Source of the DNA: Longimicrobiales bacterium
GTDB lineage: Bacteria; Gemmatimonadota; Gemmatimonadetes; Longimicrobiales; Gaopeijiaceae
NCBI GenBank assembly: GCA_951828585.1
Contig: OX639991.1
Span: 2,636,576 to 2,700,575 of the forward strand
Length of the DNA: 64,000 nucleotides
Direction: 5' to 3'
The notes under the pieces are model-generated. The model worked only from the letters and a program-made list of their open reading frames with translations. It was not told the origin of the DNA and searched no databases. Shown one piece after another: positions 1-11,573 of the stretch. Positions within the stretch are counted from its first letter, which is position 1, and each line of letters starts with the position of its first letter. The position numbers and the translations under genes are program-made.

Positions 1-788
1 GTGGCGACGACGACGATGGTGGTGTTCTCAAGCTCCGAGGGAGGCGGCACCAGACCCCGCAGGATGCGCCGGGAATCGGCGAAGGTCCCGTCCTCGTTGC
101 GCGCCCCCGCGACGACCTGACCGGTGGCAGGATCGATCACGTCCCCCACCGCGTTGACCACCGCGATGGCGCCCACCACCAGGCCGCTCTCGAGGGTTAC
201 CGAGCTGGTGCCCACCCCTCCCTTCATCGCCCGGTCCATCCCCAGCATCTTCCCGACCGTGGCGCCGGCTCCCGCGCCCACGCTTCCCTCCGCGACGGGG
301 CCGGTATCGGCGGCAGCAGCGGCCTGGTAGCCGCAATCGGGGCCGGGGCGCACATCGGTCACGCGCAGGTCAAAAATGATCGCACCCGACACGATCGGAA
401 TGACGCCCAAACCGGGAATCGGGTAGCCGCGGCCCTGTTCCTCCAGGTAGCGCACGATCCCGTCCCGCACGGCGAGGCCGAAGGCGCTCCCCCCCGCGAT
501 GACTACCGCGTCGGGGCCCTGCACGCTGTTGACCGGATCCAGCAGGTCGGTCTCCACCGTGCCCGGAGCGCCGCCGCTCTGGTCCACCGACCCGATGGTG
601 CCCTCGGGAGCGATCACGACCGTGCACCCCGTCGGATCGTCCGGGTAGGTGAAGTGGCCGACACGGACGCCCTCGACGGCGGTTATGCCTTCCGGGTTGG
701 CGGCTGTTGCGGACTGGGCGGCGGCGGGGTGGGGGGTGAGCGTCAGGGCGCACACGACCGTTGCGATCAGCAGGGAACTCTGCTGCAC
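1..788 (-). CDS. P1 family (S58, DmpA/NylC-type) peptidase, C-terminus cut by window edge
   Basis: Secreted N-terminal-nucleophile hydrolase of the DmpA/BapA/NylC family (aminopeptidase or amide hydrolase). The GTG at 788 is chosen because a strong GGAGGAG ribosome site sits 4-5 bases upstream and a Sec signal peptide (about residues 1-24, ending AAAQS) follows. The family body is clear: GVRVGHFT, then GGSAFGL, then GSVGAGAGATVG and KGGVGTSS. In NylC-type members the precursor cleaves itself at an Asn-Thr bond and the new N-terminal Thr is the nucleophile. The matching ELENTT is present with Asn at about residue 255, just before the window ends, so only the small subunit is missing. Substrate unknown. 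Confidence 0.88.
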   Translation of the reverse strand, partial: MQQSSLLIATVVCALTLTPHPAAAQSATAANPEGITAVEGVRVGHFTYPDDPTGCTVVIAPEGTIGSVDQSGGAPGTVETDLLDPVNSVQGPDAVVIAGGSAFGLAVRDGIVRYLEEQGRGYPIPGLGVIPIVSGAIIFDLRVTDVRPGPDCGYQAAAAADTGPVAEGSVGAGAGATVGKMLGMDRAMKGGVGTSSVTLESGLVVGAIAVVNAVGDVIDPATGQVVAGARNEDGTFADSRRILRGLVPPPSELENTTIVVVA

Positions 789-1086
789 TGGTCTCCTCCG
801 GTGCTGGTGATCACACCCGGGCTCGGCACAAACCACCCGGAGCAGAAGATAATGCCATCGAGCGGTCGGGGGCGGTATTCCCGGGGGTGTCCAACGCACT
901 GCGGAGGTGTTCCACCGAGCCGGAAGGGCGCGATCGCCCGCGGATTGTCCGGACATGCAACCATTTCCCCCCGAATCGGGTCCAATAAACCAACAGCAAC
1001 CGCCGCCGCGAACATTCTGGCACGAAAATTGCTGCAGTAGTGGACATCGCCGGGACGCCCCCGGCGGACAAGAACGGGAGAGGGAA

Positions 1087-1338
1087 ATGAGAACCATACG
1101 CTTGAGACGACGCGGAAACCGCCGGCTGACGGCAGCGGGGTTGGCCTTGTCCCTGGGATTGATCCTGGGCGCCGACGAAGTCATCGAATCCCGGACGGCG
1201 GCCCAGGAGCCGCCCGCGCCGCAGCCTGAAGAGGTGGTCGAGCCCGTCGACCATCGCTCGCTCGAACAGTCCCCCGCCGCGACGCGGAGTGTCCACCAGA
1301 AGGGACACCCGCGGATCGGCCGGAGCTTCCAACTGTAG
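1087..1338 (+). CDS. Small secreted hypothetical protein (83 aa)
   Basis: Short protein with a basic N-terminus (MRTIRLRRRGNRR) and a hydrophobic stretch (about residues 15-30), then an Ala/Pro/Glu-rich tail. The start at 1087 has a GGGAGAGGGAA ribosome site. The export signal looks genuine, but the tail is low-complexity and the ORF ends abruptly in basic residues, so it may be the N-terminal remnant of a longer secreted protein that has shifted frame. No family recognised. It lies alone between the P1 peptidase (opposite strand) and an ABC membrane-domain gene. Confidence 0.45.
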   Translation: MRTIRLRRRGNRRLTAAGLALSLGLILGADEVIESRTAAQEPPAPQPEEVVEPVDHRSLEQSPAATRSVHQKGHPRIGRSFQL

Positions 1339-1448
1339 CTTCGCGGACCACTGGCCTGACGCCCCTGATCGTGCATACCCTTTAGTCGATGAGCCGGGGA
1401 GCCGCCCCGCATCGACCCCAATGACGCCGGAACCCTTCCCGGCACCCA

Positions 1449-2282
1449 ATGCACGCACTCCTCAAACGCTTCGCAGGACGCTTCGCCCTCACCCTCACGC
1501 TCGTGGTGCTTGAGGCGGCGGGGTGGATCCTCTTCCCGCTGGTAATCGGCCGCGCCATCGACAGCGTCCTCGCGGACTCGACCCGCGGCCTCTACGAGTT
1601 CGCCGTGCTCGGCATCGTCACGATGGGAATCGCGGTCCTCCGGCGCCTGGTGGACAGCCGGGCCTACGCGCGGATTTACGTCACGCTGGGCGAGGAAATG
1701 GCGGAATCGGCCGCCGGGAGCAGCACCTCGACCCGTACGGCGCGGCTCGGGATGCTCAAGGAGATCGTCGAGTTCTTCGAGAACTCCCTGCCGGAGCTGA
1801 TCAACGCGGGGATCGGCCTGGCCGGCACGGTGGTGATCCTGGCCGCGCTGAACATCCCGGTCTTCCTGGGGTGTCTCGTGGTCGCCGTCGCCACGGTGGT
1901 GCTCTACGCACTGACCGGCGGACTGACGATGCGCTACAACCAGGGGCTCAACGACGAGCACGAACGGCAGGTCGACGCCGTCCACAGCGGGGACCCCGCC
2001 CGCCTGGCCAAGCACCTCCGCGCCATGATGCGCTGGAACATCCGCCTCTCCGACCTCGAAGCCGCCAACTTCGGCATCAACTGGGTCTTCATGATCGCCC
2101 TGCTGGTCTTCGCGGTGAGCGCGGCCACCACGGAGACGACGGAGTACGGCGCGGTCTTCGCGATCGTGATGTACGTCTTCCAGTTCGTCGAATCGATGCT
2201 GATGCTGCCGTTCTTCTACCAGGAGTGGCTGCGGCTGCGGGAGATCTCGGGGCGGCTGGCGGCGACGGAGGGGGAAGACTGA
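1449..2282 (+). CDS. ABC transporter six-TM domain protein without ATPase domain
   Basis: 277-residue integral membrane protein resembling the stand-alone ABC transporter transmembrane domain family (ABC_membrane_3 type). Hydrophobic segments lie at about residues 12-35, 48-68, 115-150 (two), 205-228 and 235-262. The segment FFENSLPELINAGIGLAGT matches the coupling-helix region of type I ABC exporters. No Walker A, ABC signature or Walker B is present, and no ATPase gene is adjacent. It either pairs with a distant ATPase or works without one. No good ribosome site is visible, so the start is provisional. It converges with the M20 gene, 24 bases away. Confidence 0.7.
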   Translation: MHALLKRFAGRFALTLTLVVLEAAGWILFPLVIGRAIDSVLADSTRGLYEFAVLGIVTMGIAVLRRLVDSRAYARIYVTLGEEMAESAAGSSTSTRTARLGMLKEIVEFFENSLPELINAGIGLAGTVVILAALNIPVFLGCLVVAVATVVLYALTGGLTMRYNQGLNDEHERQVDAVHSGDPARLAKHLRAMMRWNIRLSDLEAANFGINWVFMIALLVFAVSAATTETTEYGAVFAIVMYVFQFVESMLMLPFFYQEWLRLREISGRLAATEGED

Positions 2283-2306
2283 GGGAGCGAGGCCCGCCGC
2301 GAGGTG

Positions 2307-3761
2307 TCAGGACCCGCCCTTCTTAGGCAGCGGCACCGCCTGTCCCTCTGGAATCGGCGACTTGTACGGAACCCCGCCGATCGTCTCGGCGTGCGCCTCC
2401 TTCGCCCGCCTCAGCAAGTCCGCATCGAGAATGATCTCCGCCCCCATCAGCGCCAGCGCCTTCGTCGCCACCTGCGCCCCCTTGATCGAGCCCGGCGTCC
2501 CATGCGACGCACTCGTCGCCCAGGAATGCCACGGGATATGCTCGGCCGCAGTCGTCACGCTGAACTCGACGGTCGGCGCGATATAGCTCACCTCGGCCAC
2601 GTCTGAAGAGCCGCCATCGGCCGGAGTCGGCGCGGGCAGGAGGTGGTCGATCGTGTCGCGCAGGCCGGAGGTTTCCAGGTCGAGGAAGGCCTGCATCTCG
2701 CGGGCGAACTTCTGGTCGGCCTCGCTGAATTGCGGCGGCCCCACGCGCTCCAGGTTGGCCTGCATGGCCTCCTGCAGCGGGCGCACCAGCGTGTACGGAT
2801 GGACACCGGTGGTCAGGAAGATCTCGTAGTCGGTGCGCGTCATCTTCGCGGCGCCATCGGCGATGTCCAGGATCCATTCGTAGCTCTTCTCGACGGCCGT
2901 CCGAGTGGTGTCGCGCACGTAGTACCACACACGGGCGTACTCGGGCACTACATTCGGCGCGTCGCCCGCGTTCGGGATCACGTAGTGGATGCGGGCGCTC
3001 GGTTCGACGTGCTCGCGCATCATGTTGACGCCGTGGTTCATGAGCTCGACGGCGTCCAGCGCGCTGCGGCCGTTCCAGGGGTCGAAGGCGCCGTGGGCGG
3101 CCTGGCCGCGGAAGGTGACCTCGAAGTTGTTGAGCGCGCGGGCCCGGTTGTTGCTGACGGCCGTCCTCTGGCTCGGATGCCAGACGATCGATGCGTCGAG
3201 GTCGTCGAAGAGGCCGTCGCGAGCCATGTAGACCTTGCCGACCACGGTCTCCTCGGCGGGGGTGCCGTAGAGGCGGACGGTTCCGGCGGTGCCGTGCTCG
3301 GCCATCATGCGCTTGACGGCGATCGCGGCACCCACCGAGGCCGCGCCGAAGAGGTTGTGGCCGCAGCCCTGCCCGTGGGGGTGCGCGTCCTTGCGGGGGG
3401 CGCGCCCGGGCACAACCGCGTTGCCGATGTTGGGGAGCGCGTCGTATTCGGCGAGGACGCCCAAAATGGGGGCCCCCGATCCCCACGACGCGACGAAGGC
3501 GGTGGGCATGCCCGCGACGCCGCGTTCGACCGTGAAGCCTTCGGCCTCGAGGACATCGGCGAGGTAGCCGGCGGACTGATGCTCCTCCAGCGCGATCTCG
3601 GCGAAGTCCCAGAGGCGCGACGACATTTCCGTGACGAGGTCCTCCAGGGCGGTGGCGTGGGCGAGGGCGGAGGTCTTGCCTTCCTCGACGGACTGGGGGG
3701 AGGCGGGGGCGGGGGGGAGCGTGGCGAGCAGCGTGGCGGCGATTAATCCGGTGAGCCTCAT
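2307..3761 (-). CDS. Secreted M20 family amidohydrolase (AbgB-like)
   Basis: Exported zinc-dependent amidohydrolase of the M20 peptidase family, closest in layout to the AbgB (p-aminobenzoyl-glutamate hydrolase) and aminoacylase group. The ATG at 3761 gives a clean Sec signal (MRLTGLIAATLLATLPPAPA). Metal-site motifs visible: GVLAEYDALPN (Asp), GQGCGHNLFG (His), GTPAEET (catalytic and ligand Glu pair), IVWHPSQ (His), and a late His in IPWHSWA. A dimerisation insert lies between about residues 200 and 320 (ALNNFEVTFRGQAAHGA). Length (484 aa) is normal for the AbgB subfamily plus signal. It probably releases amino acids from N-acyl or peptide substrates in the periplasm. Substrate not determinable. 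Confidence 0.88.
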   Translation of the reverse strand: MRLTGLIAATLLATLPPAPASPQSVEEGKTSALAHATALEDLVTEMSSRLWDFAEIALEEHQSAGYLADVLEAEGFTVERGVAGMPTAFVASWGSGAPILGVLAEYDALPNIGNAVVPGRAPRKDAHPHGQGCGHNLFGAASVGAAIAVKRMMAEHGTAGTVRLYGTPAEETVVGKVYMARDGLFDDLDASIVWHPSQRTAVSNNRARALNNFEVTFRGQAAHGAFDPWNGRSALDAVELMNHGVNMMREHVEPSARIHYVIPNAGDAPNVVPEYARVWYYVRDTTRTAVEKSYEWILDIADGAAKMTRTDYEIFLTTGVHPYTLVRPLQEAMQANLERVGPPQFSEADQKFAREMQAFLDLETSGLRDTIDHLLPAPTPADGGSSDVAEVSYIAPTVEFSVTTAAEHIPWHSWATSASHGTPGSIKGAQVATKALALMGAEIILDADLLRRAKEAHAETIGGVPYKSPIPEGQAVPLPKKGGS

Positions 3762-3874
3762 CGGGTGTAGTCCTCTGGTGGTTGTTGAATCGGTTCGAAG
3801 ATGGATGGCGTAGAAACCATTATCGCGTGACGGGTACGGATCCGCACGAACAACGGCAAGGAAGGGGTGCAATC

Positions 3875-4498
3875 ATGATCACATCACTTCAATCGAGATT
3901 TCACTGGGTTCTGGTGTGGGGTACCGCGGCAGGGCTGGCCGGGATTCCCGCGGAAACGGCGGCTCAGTCGGGGCCGGGCCAACCGCGTGGACGGCTCGGC
4001 GCGTGGATGGCGGAAGCGCGGGCAAGCTCCTTTCACGCTTCGATCCAGGCTGATGGAATGGCGAACGGGGTGGCGAGCCAATCGGGCCAGGCTGGACCTT
4101 GGGCGCCGCTTCGGGTTCCCACCGGGATGCCTGCCGGGCCGGACGCCGCAGCGTCGCCCGGAAAGGTCTTCCTGTATACCCTGGCCGGGGCGGCGATCCC
4201 CTTGGCCCCCTTCATGCTCTACTGGTACTTCTGGTTGGAGGAACTGCCGAGCCAGGGTGACGATCCGGGCCTGGCACTGTTGCTGATCTCGTCCGCCAGC
4301 CTCCTTACCGTTCCCATGGCGGCGGGAATCGCCGGAGTCGACAGCCTCGGGGGAACTTTGGTCGGGTCCGGGCTCGGATTCATTTTGGGAACCATGGCGA
4401 CTGAGTTTCTCAGGGATTTTACCCTGGCCCCACCCGTGTTCGCTCTGACGATGGCGGCGGTCACCACGTTCGCGATCACGGTCTGGGAGGGTGGGTGA
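3875..4498 (+). CDS. Membrane-anchored hypothetical protein (207 aa)
   Basis: Unrecognised protein. The ATG at 3875 follows an AAGGAAGGGG ribosome site. Residues 1-29 form a signal peptide (ending AAETAAQS), residues 30-85 are polar and low in complexity, and the C-terminal half holds about four hydrophobic segments (roughly 88-112, 125-150, 150-172 and 180-203) with YWYFWLEE between the first two. This layout suggests an exported N-terminus with a small membrane bundle. It is transcribed away from the M20 gene and towards the NHL lipoprotein, which starts 130 bases downstream. No functional call is possible. Confidence 0.6.
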   Translation: MITSLQSRFHWVLVWGTAAGLAGIPAETAAQSGPGQPRGRLGAWMAEARASSFHASIQADGMANGVASQSGQAGPWAPLRVPTGMPAGPDAAASPGKVFLYTLAGAAIPLAPFMLYWYFWLEELPSQGDDPGLALLLISSASLLTVPMAAGIAGVDSLGGTLVGSGLGFILGTMATEFLRDFTLAPPVFALTMAAVTTFAITVWEGG

Positions 4499-4628
4499 CG
4501 GGGTCGGCCGCGATTTGCAGCATCCTGCTCCGGCGGCTCAGCCCGAATCGGCCATGGTGCCACGCCTGCCGGCTCGGTTACTCTCCCACATCCCACGCCG
4601 TCTCACCGACCGCAGGATCGGAGAACCC

Positions 4629-5789
4629 ATGCATCGCCCCCTCGCTCCCGCGCCCGTCCGCGCAACCCTCCCCCTCCTTCTCCTGGTCTCCCTCATTCCC
4701 CTGGCCTGTTCGAACGAACCCGGCAGCCCGGGCGGGGAACCACCGGCATCCCCCGACGCTCCCCCCTCCTTCCAGGTCGACCCCACCTGGCCCCGCGAAC
4801 TCCCCAACGACTGGATCCTCGGCTCCATCACCTCGGTCTTCGTCGACGACCGGGATCACGTCTGGATCACGCACCTGCCCGAGACGCTCACGCCCGAGGA
4901 GATCGCCGCGGTGCAGGATCCGCCCCTTGGCGAATGTTGCGTGCCCGCGCCCGTCGTCATCGAGATCGACCCCGACGGAAATGTGGTGCAGGGATGGGGC
5001 GACCCCGCCACGCAGGATGTCTCGGAGTTCCCGCGCAATTCCCACGGCCTCTTCATCGATCACAACGGCTTCGTGTGGATCGGGACCTACCGCCACCACC
5101 GCGTCATGAAGTTCGCCCGCGACGGCGAGCACCTCATGACGCTCGGCCGGTATGACGAAAATGGCGGAAATGGTAATACCGACCTCCTGGGCGGCCCCGC
5201 CGGCATCTGGGTCGACCCCGAAACCAACGAGGTCTTCGTCGCCGACGGCTACCGCAACCGGCGCGTCATCGTTTTCGACGGCGAGACCGGCGACTATCTG
5301 CGGCACTGGGGAGCCTACGGCGAGCCCCCCGACGACGAAGCCGAGTACGACTACGCCGGTCGCACAGCCGACAGCCCTCCCCCACCCCAGTTCTCCACCG
5401 TGCACGGTCTCGTCGGCTCGCGCGACGGACTGATCTACGTCGCGGACCGGCGCGGAAACCGCGTCCAGGTCTTCCAGCGCGACGGCACCTACGTGACCGA
5501 GAAGACGATCGCGCCGCTGACCCGCGCGTCCGGTTCGGCCTTCGTGGTGGCACTCTCACCCGACGACGCGCAGCGCTGGCTGTACCTGGCCGACGGGACC
5601 AACCACAAGGTGTGGATCCTGCGCAGGTCGGATCTTGAGGTGGTGGGTGAGTTCGGGCGCGGGGGGCGTCAGGCCGGGCAGTTCATCCGGCCTCATGGGA
5701 TGGATGTGGATTCGCGGGGGAACATCTACGTGGGTGAAGCGTCGACGGGGAGACGGGTGCAGAAGTTTGTGCCGGGGGGTGGGGCGTAG
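4629..5789 (+). CDS. NHL-repeat lipoprotein (six-bladed propeller)
   Basis: Exported lipoprotein: signal peptide with lipobox IPLAC (Cys about residue 24), then a Pro/Gly-rich linker and an NHL-type beta-propeller. Repeat signatures are spaced along the chain: IDHNGFVWIGTYRHHRVMKF, VDPETNEVFVADGYRNRRV, DGLIYVADRRGNRVQVF, WLYLADGTNHKVWIL and DSRGNIYVGEASTGRRVQKF. NHL propellers of this sort occur in peptidylglycine alpha-amidating-lyase-like and other secreted binding proteins; no catalytic signature lets me choose. The ATG at 4629 is chosen for the signal peptide; longer in-frame starts lack one. Probably tethered to a membrane and involved in ligand or protein binding. Confidence 0.82.
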   Translation: MHRPLAPAPVRATLPLLLLVSLIPLACSNEPGSPGGEPPASPDAPPSFQVDPTWPRELPNDWILGSITSVFVDDRDHVWITHLPETLTPEEIAAVQDPPLGECCVPAPVVIEIDPDGNVVQGWGDPATQDVSEFPRNSHGLFIDHNGFVWIGTYRHHRVMKFARDGEHLMTLGRYDENGGNGNTDLLGGPAGIWVDPETNEVFVADGYRNRRVIVFDGETGDYLRHWGAYGEPPDDEAEYDYAGRTADSPPPPQFSTVHGLVGSRDGLIYVADRRGNRVQVFQRDGTYVTEKTIAPLTRASGSAFVVALSPDDAQRWLYLADGTNHKVWILRRSDLEVVGEFGRGGRQAGQFIRPHGMDVDSRGNIYVGEASTGRRVQKFVPGGGA

Positions 5790-5871
5790 GGAGGACGGAC
5801 CCGCGCATGAAACTCGGCAGTCCCGGATCAAGTCCCCGCGAGCACTGGGAGCGGCGGGGGCACCGGTCCCG

Positions 5872-6300
5872 TCAACGACGCCTGTAGCCCAGGTCGACCA
5901 GGACCCAGACCGGGTCCGAACGGCCTTCCGAACTGAAGCGGAGGACCCGCGCGGCCTGGAGTATCACGCGATCCAGCGTCCTGTTTCCGGAGGTGGCGTG
6001 GATCTTTCGTTCCAGGATTCGGCCGCGCACATCGAAGTAAAGCCAAACCTTCGCGTAGCCATCGATGCCCGCCCGCTCCAGTTCCTCCGGCATTTCGCGC
6101 ATCAAGGTTCGGAGGAATGCCGTCATATTGAGGACTCTCGGGCCTCGTTCCGTTACGTTGTCGATTCCCGGGGCGGACGGTGTGGCGGATTCGTCGGCGG
6201 GGTTTCCGGACGGTGCCGAAGCGCAGCCGGTCGCGAGGAGGGCGCCGAAGATCAGCCGTCGGTGGCGGGTGGCGAGGAGGGTCAAGGTCCGGCCACCCAT
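5872..6300 (-). CDS. TonB C-terminal-domain lipoprotein
   Basis: 142-residue lipoprotein: signal peptide with lipobox LLATGC (Cys about residue 25), a Ser/Pro-rich linker, then a TonB-C-like domain (about 65-142). Its core is GIDGYAKVWLYFDVRGRILERKI with VILQAARVLRFSS, matching the usual strand-helix-strand layout. TonB-C domains normally contact outer-membrane receptors, but here there is no N-terminal TM anchor or Pro-rich spanning region, so it is not a classical energy transducer. Its ATG shares one base with the stop of the upstream gene (TGATG), indicating coupled translation of two related lipoproteins. Confidence 0.72.
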   Translation of the reverse strand: MGGRTLTLLATRHRRLIFGALLATGCASAPSGNPADESATPSAPGIDNVTERGPRVLNMTAFLRTLMREMPEELERAGIDGYAKVWLYFDVRGRILERKIHATSGNRTLDRVILQAARVLRFSSEGRSDPVWVLVDLGYRRR

Positions 6301-6986
6301 CAAGTCCCGGAGTGCCGTCGGCTAAAACCGTACTTCATCGTCGTCCATATCTCACCCGGTTCGCACTTGACGAGACCAGGGTGGTATCGGGTTCTGCGCG
6401 CGGCTCGAAGCGCCGCCTGGTCGAATCGATCCCACCCGGATCCGATCTCGACCGTCGCTTCCCGGACCCGCCCGCGCTCGTCGACGAGGATCGCCAAGGT
6501 GGTTTCGCCCCGGCGGCCGCCGGCGCCAAGGTTTTCCACCATGACCACTGTGTCCGGTAGCGGTGGAACATCGCACAGACGGGGCGCAAACGATATGGAC
6601 CGGCTGACCCACACCGCGACCGCGTTGCCCCTGTTCCGGGCCGGCTCGAATCGATGGACCCGTGCTACGCGTAGTGCAGCCAGGTCTACGGTTTCGTTTT
6701 CCGAACTGAGGCCGACCCTCACGTCCACCACTTTTGCGAGCGAGTCCACAAGCATCTGCACCACGGTTGTGTCCGCGACACCCTGCTCCATCATCCCCGT
6801 GGCGCGGTACTCATGTCTCCGGGCCAACAGGATCTCGTCATGGTTGATGATAACCGGGTCTTTCGAGCCGCTGGTCGCCCCGCCGACCAGGTGACCCGAG
6901 GCGCATCCGGCCACCAGGACGCCGCCGAAGGCCACCGACCCTGCCAGCCACGAGTTGCCGAAGACACGACAATGTATACTACACAT
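6300..6986 (-). CDS. Two-domain TonB-C-like lipoprotein
   Basis: 228-residue lipoprotein with lipobox VLVAGC, followed by two TonB-C-like modules. The first (about 65-125) carries VVDVRVGLSSENETVDLAALRVARVHRFEP without its usual strong core; the second (about 150-228) carries TLAILVDERGRVREATVEIGS and FDQAALRAARRTRYHPG, the canonical form. The start is uncertain: the ATG at 6986 overlaps the conserved AT-rich element at 6971-7018, so it may be poorly placed, but it is the only ATG giving a full signal peptide. Transcribed with the smaller paralogue downstream. Divergent from the large sortilin-type gene at 7226. Confidence 0.62.
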   Translation of the reverse strand: MCSIHCRVFGNSWLAGSVAFGGVLVAGCASGHLVGGATSGSKDPVIINHDEILLARRHEYRATGMMEQGVADTTVVQMLVDSLAKVVDVRVGLSSENETVDLAALRVARVHRFEPARNRGNAVAVWVSRSISFAPRLCDVPPLPDTVVMVENLGAGGRRGETTLAILVDERGRVREATVEIGSGWDRFDQAALRAARRTRYHPGLVKCEPGEIWTTMKYGFSRRHSGT

Positions 6987-7018
6987 AACAAAATGTAATG
7001 TTCTCTTTACATTGTAAC
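6971..7018. promoter_or_regulatory. AT-rich palindromic operator-like element, copy 1
   Basis: An AT-rich island in GC-rich DNA with core TAATGT-TCTCTT-TACATT (an ATGT-N7-ACAT palindrome), preceded by GTATACT about 20 bases upstream and by ACATAACAAAA. It lies between divergent genes: the TonB-domain lipoprotein (start 6986, minus) and the sortilin-type gene (7226, plus). Related copies lie at 13108, 18563, 23749 and 29315. ATGT-N-ACAT palindromes are typical of PadR-family operators. Regulator identity is inference. Confidence 0.6.
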
Positions 7019-7225
7019 CAAGATAAGCGAGGCGATGGGCGCGATACACCGCCGCTCGAACCCCGGGCGGCTGTCCACACGCGTCCAAGGTTGTCTTCAT
7101 CGTTCCGCGCGACTTTCGTCCGAAAGGCTTCATCCCCCGGCACCACACCCAATATTGCGATTCCGCACCGACCTTGTCACTCTCTGTTTCCCCTACCCAC
7201 CAATCTCCCACAGGACGACACCGAC

Positions 7226-10423
<3,198 letters not shown>

Positions 10424-10509
10424 GGCGGAGCATCTCTTCCCCCCCGGTTGACCCGGGTCGGGCATTTTGGGTAGGCTTGGTTTCGTGACTGATTCGATGG
10501 AGGAGAGTC

Positions 10510-10749
10510 ATGGGAGCCCGCGCTACCGACCGCATTCAATATCTCTACAACTCGTCCGGACGCTGGATCGCCTTTCGACGGGGCAAGTACGTCTTCGACA
10601 CCGAAGGGAAGTGGGTCGGATGGCTTCCCTGGGGTGATGGCCAGATCGTTGACGTTGAAGGGCGGTACTTGGGGACTATCTATCCGGAAGACCGGCTCTA
10701 CCGGGCGTTGGCACACCGCAAGCGGGGTTACCCGGGCTATCCGGGCTAA
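10510..10749 (+). CDS. 4-fold beta-flower-like small protein with interrupted GYPG tail
   Basis: 79-residue soluble protein built from short repeated strands ending in G-W/G-R/G-K turns: YLYNSSGRWIAFRRGKYVFD, TEGKWVGWL, GDGQIVDVEGRYLGTI. This resembles the 4-fold beta-flower domain family, a call from repeat pattern only. The start has GGAGGAGAG upstream. The C-terminus runs into GYPGYPG and stops at TAA 10747. The same frame continues beyond the stop as PGRPGYPGYPGFAG and on to TGA at 10843, which would give 111 residues. A Tyr codon (TAT/TAC) mutated to TAA is the simplest explanation. Function unknown. Confidence 0.65.
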   Translation: MGARATDRIQYLYNSSGRWIAFRRGKYVFDTEGKWVGWLPWGDGQIVDVEGRYLGTIYPEDRLYRALAHRKRGYPGYPG

Positions 10750-10872
10750 CCGGGACGTCCCGGTTATCCGGGGTACCCCGGCTTTGCGGGTCGCTCGAGA
10801 CTGCCCCCGGCCACGAAGGATATCCGAGAGCTAGGCCAAGGGTGAGGGACAGCGCATTCGAGGGATACCCGG

Positions 10873-11407
10873 GTGACCTATCATCCTTGCTGTAGCGGGG
10901 CAGTCTCGATTCTCAAGAGTGCCCACGATACTGCGAGCTATCTTGCGGGAGTGCACGGCTATCTCGATATGCAGGCCGAGTCCGCTCCCACAGGCGAACA
11001 AGCCGAGTTTACAGCCCGGAACGAGGAGCTGCTTCGAGCGATGCTCACCTTTGCGAGTTCCGGGGTGGACGCGATGATCAAGCAGCTCATCCGGGACGCG
11101 CTGCCGGATGTCATCAACCTACGGGACGGCGCGCAGGAGCGGTTCCGACAGTTTGTTGAGAGGATCCTTCTTCGATATTCCTTCGAGAGACCTGATTCCA
11201 GAGCCCCTTGTCACGAAAGCGATCTTCTCCGCTCGGAATCAGATCGTTCACGAGATGGACATTGATTTCGCACGCTCGGACCGGAACCGCCGAGCACGAG
11301 AATACTCCGACATGGAGGCTCACACCCAGGCGCTGTCCACGGTGGCGCATCGTTTCCTGACAGAAGTGAACGTCCGGCTCGCGAATGACCGTGAGCGATC
11401 CGCGTAG
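10873..11407 (+). pseudogene. HEPN-domain gene split by a frameshift
   Basis: Two overlapping reading frames together form one protein. The first (from 10873) is helical, with EELLRAMLTFASSGVDAMIK and LIRDALPDVI, and is in frame to about 11160. The second (from about 11160 to 11407) carries FFDIPSRDLIPEPLVTKAIF, then RNQIVHEMDIDF and a last helix. RNQIVH is the R-x4-H catalytic motif of HEPN ribonucleases, found in toxin-antitoxin and anti-phage proteins. The switch lies around 11160-11172 (GATCCTTCTTCGATATT). It is either a pseudogene or a sequencing error; a programmed shift is possible, but no slippery heptamer is obvious. No antitoxin partner is evident beside it. Confidence 0.55.
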
Positions 11408-11573
11408 CCTTACCGCACGGAACGCCTGCTGGGGCGGGCCCCGTGCAAGCCCGCAGTACGGACTCTTCGCGGACCACCCACCTGGAACGCCAAGGACCCC
11501 AATCACGTAGATTAAGACAACGGCGCACGCGCCCCTCGCGTCAAAGGAGTAACCACAACAAGGGAAACGGACC

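Noticed and set aside
10873-11407. Programmed frameshift in the HEPN gene
   Set aside because: No canonical slippery heptamer, stimulatory hairpin or internal ribosome site was evident, so pseudogene or error is preferred.
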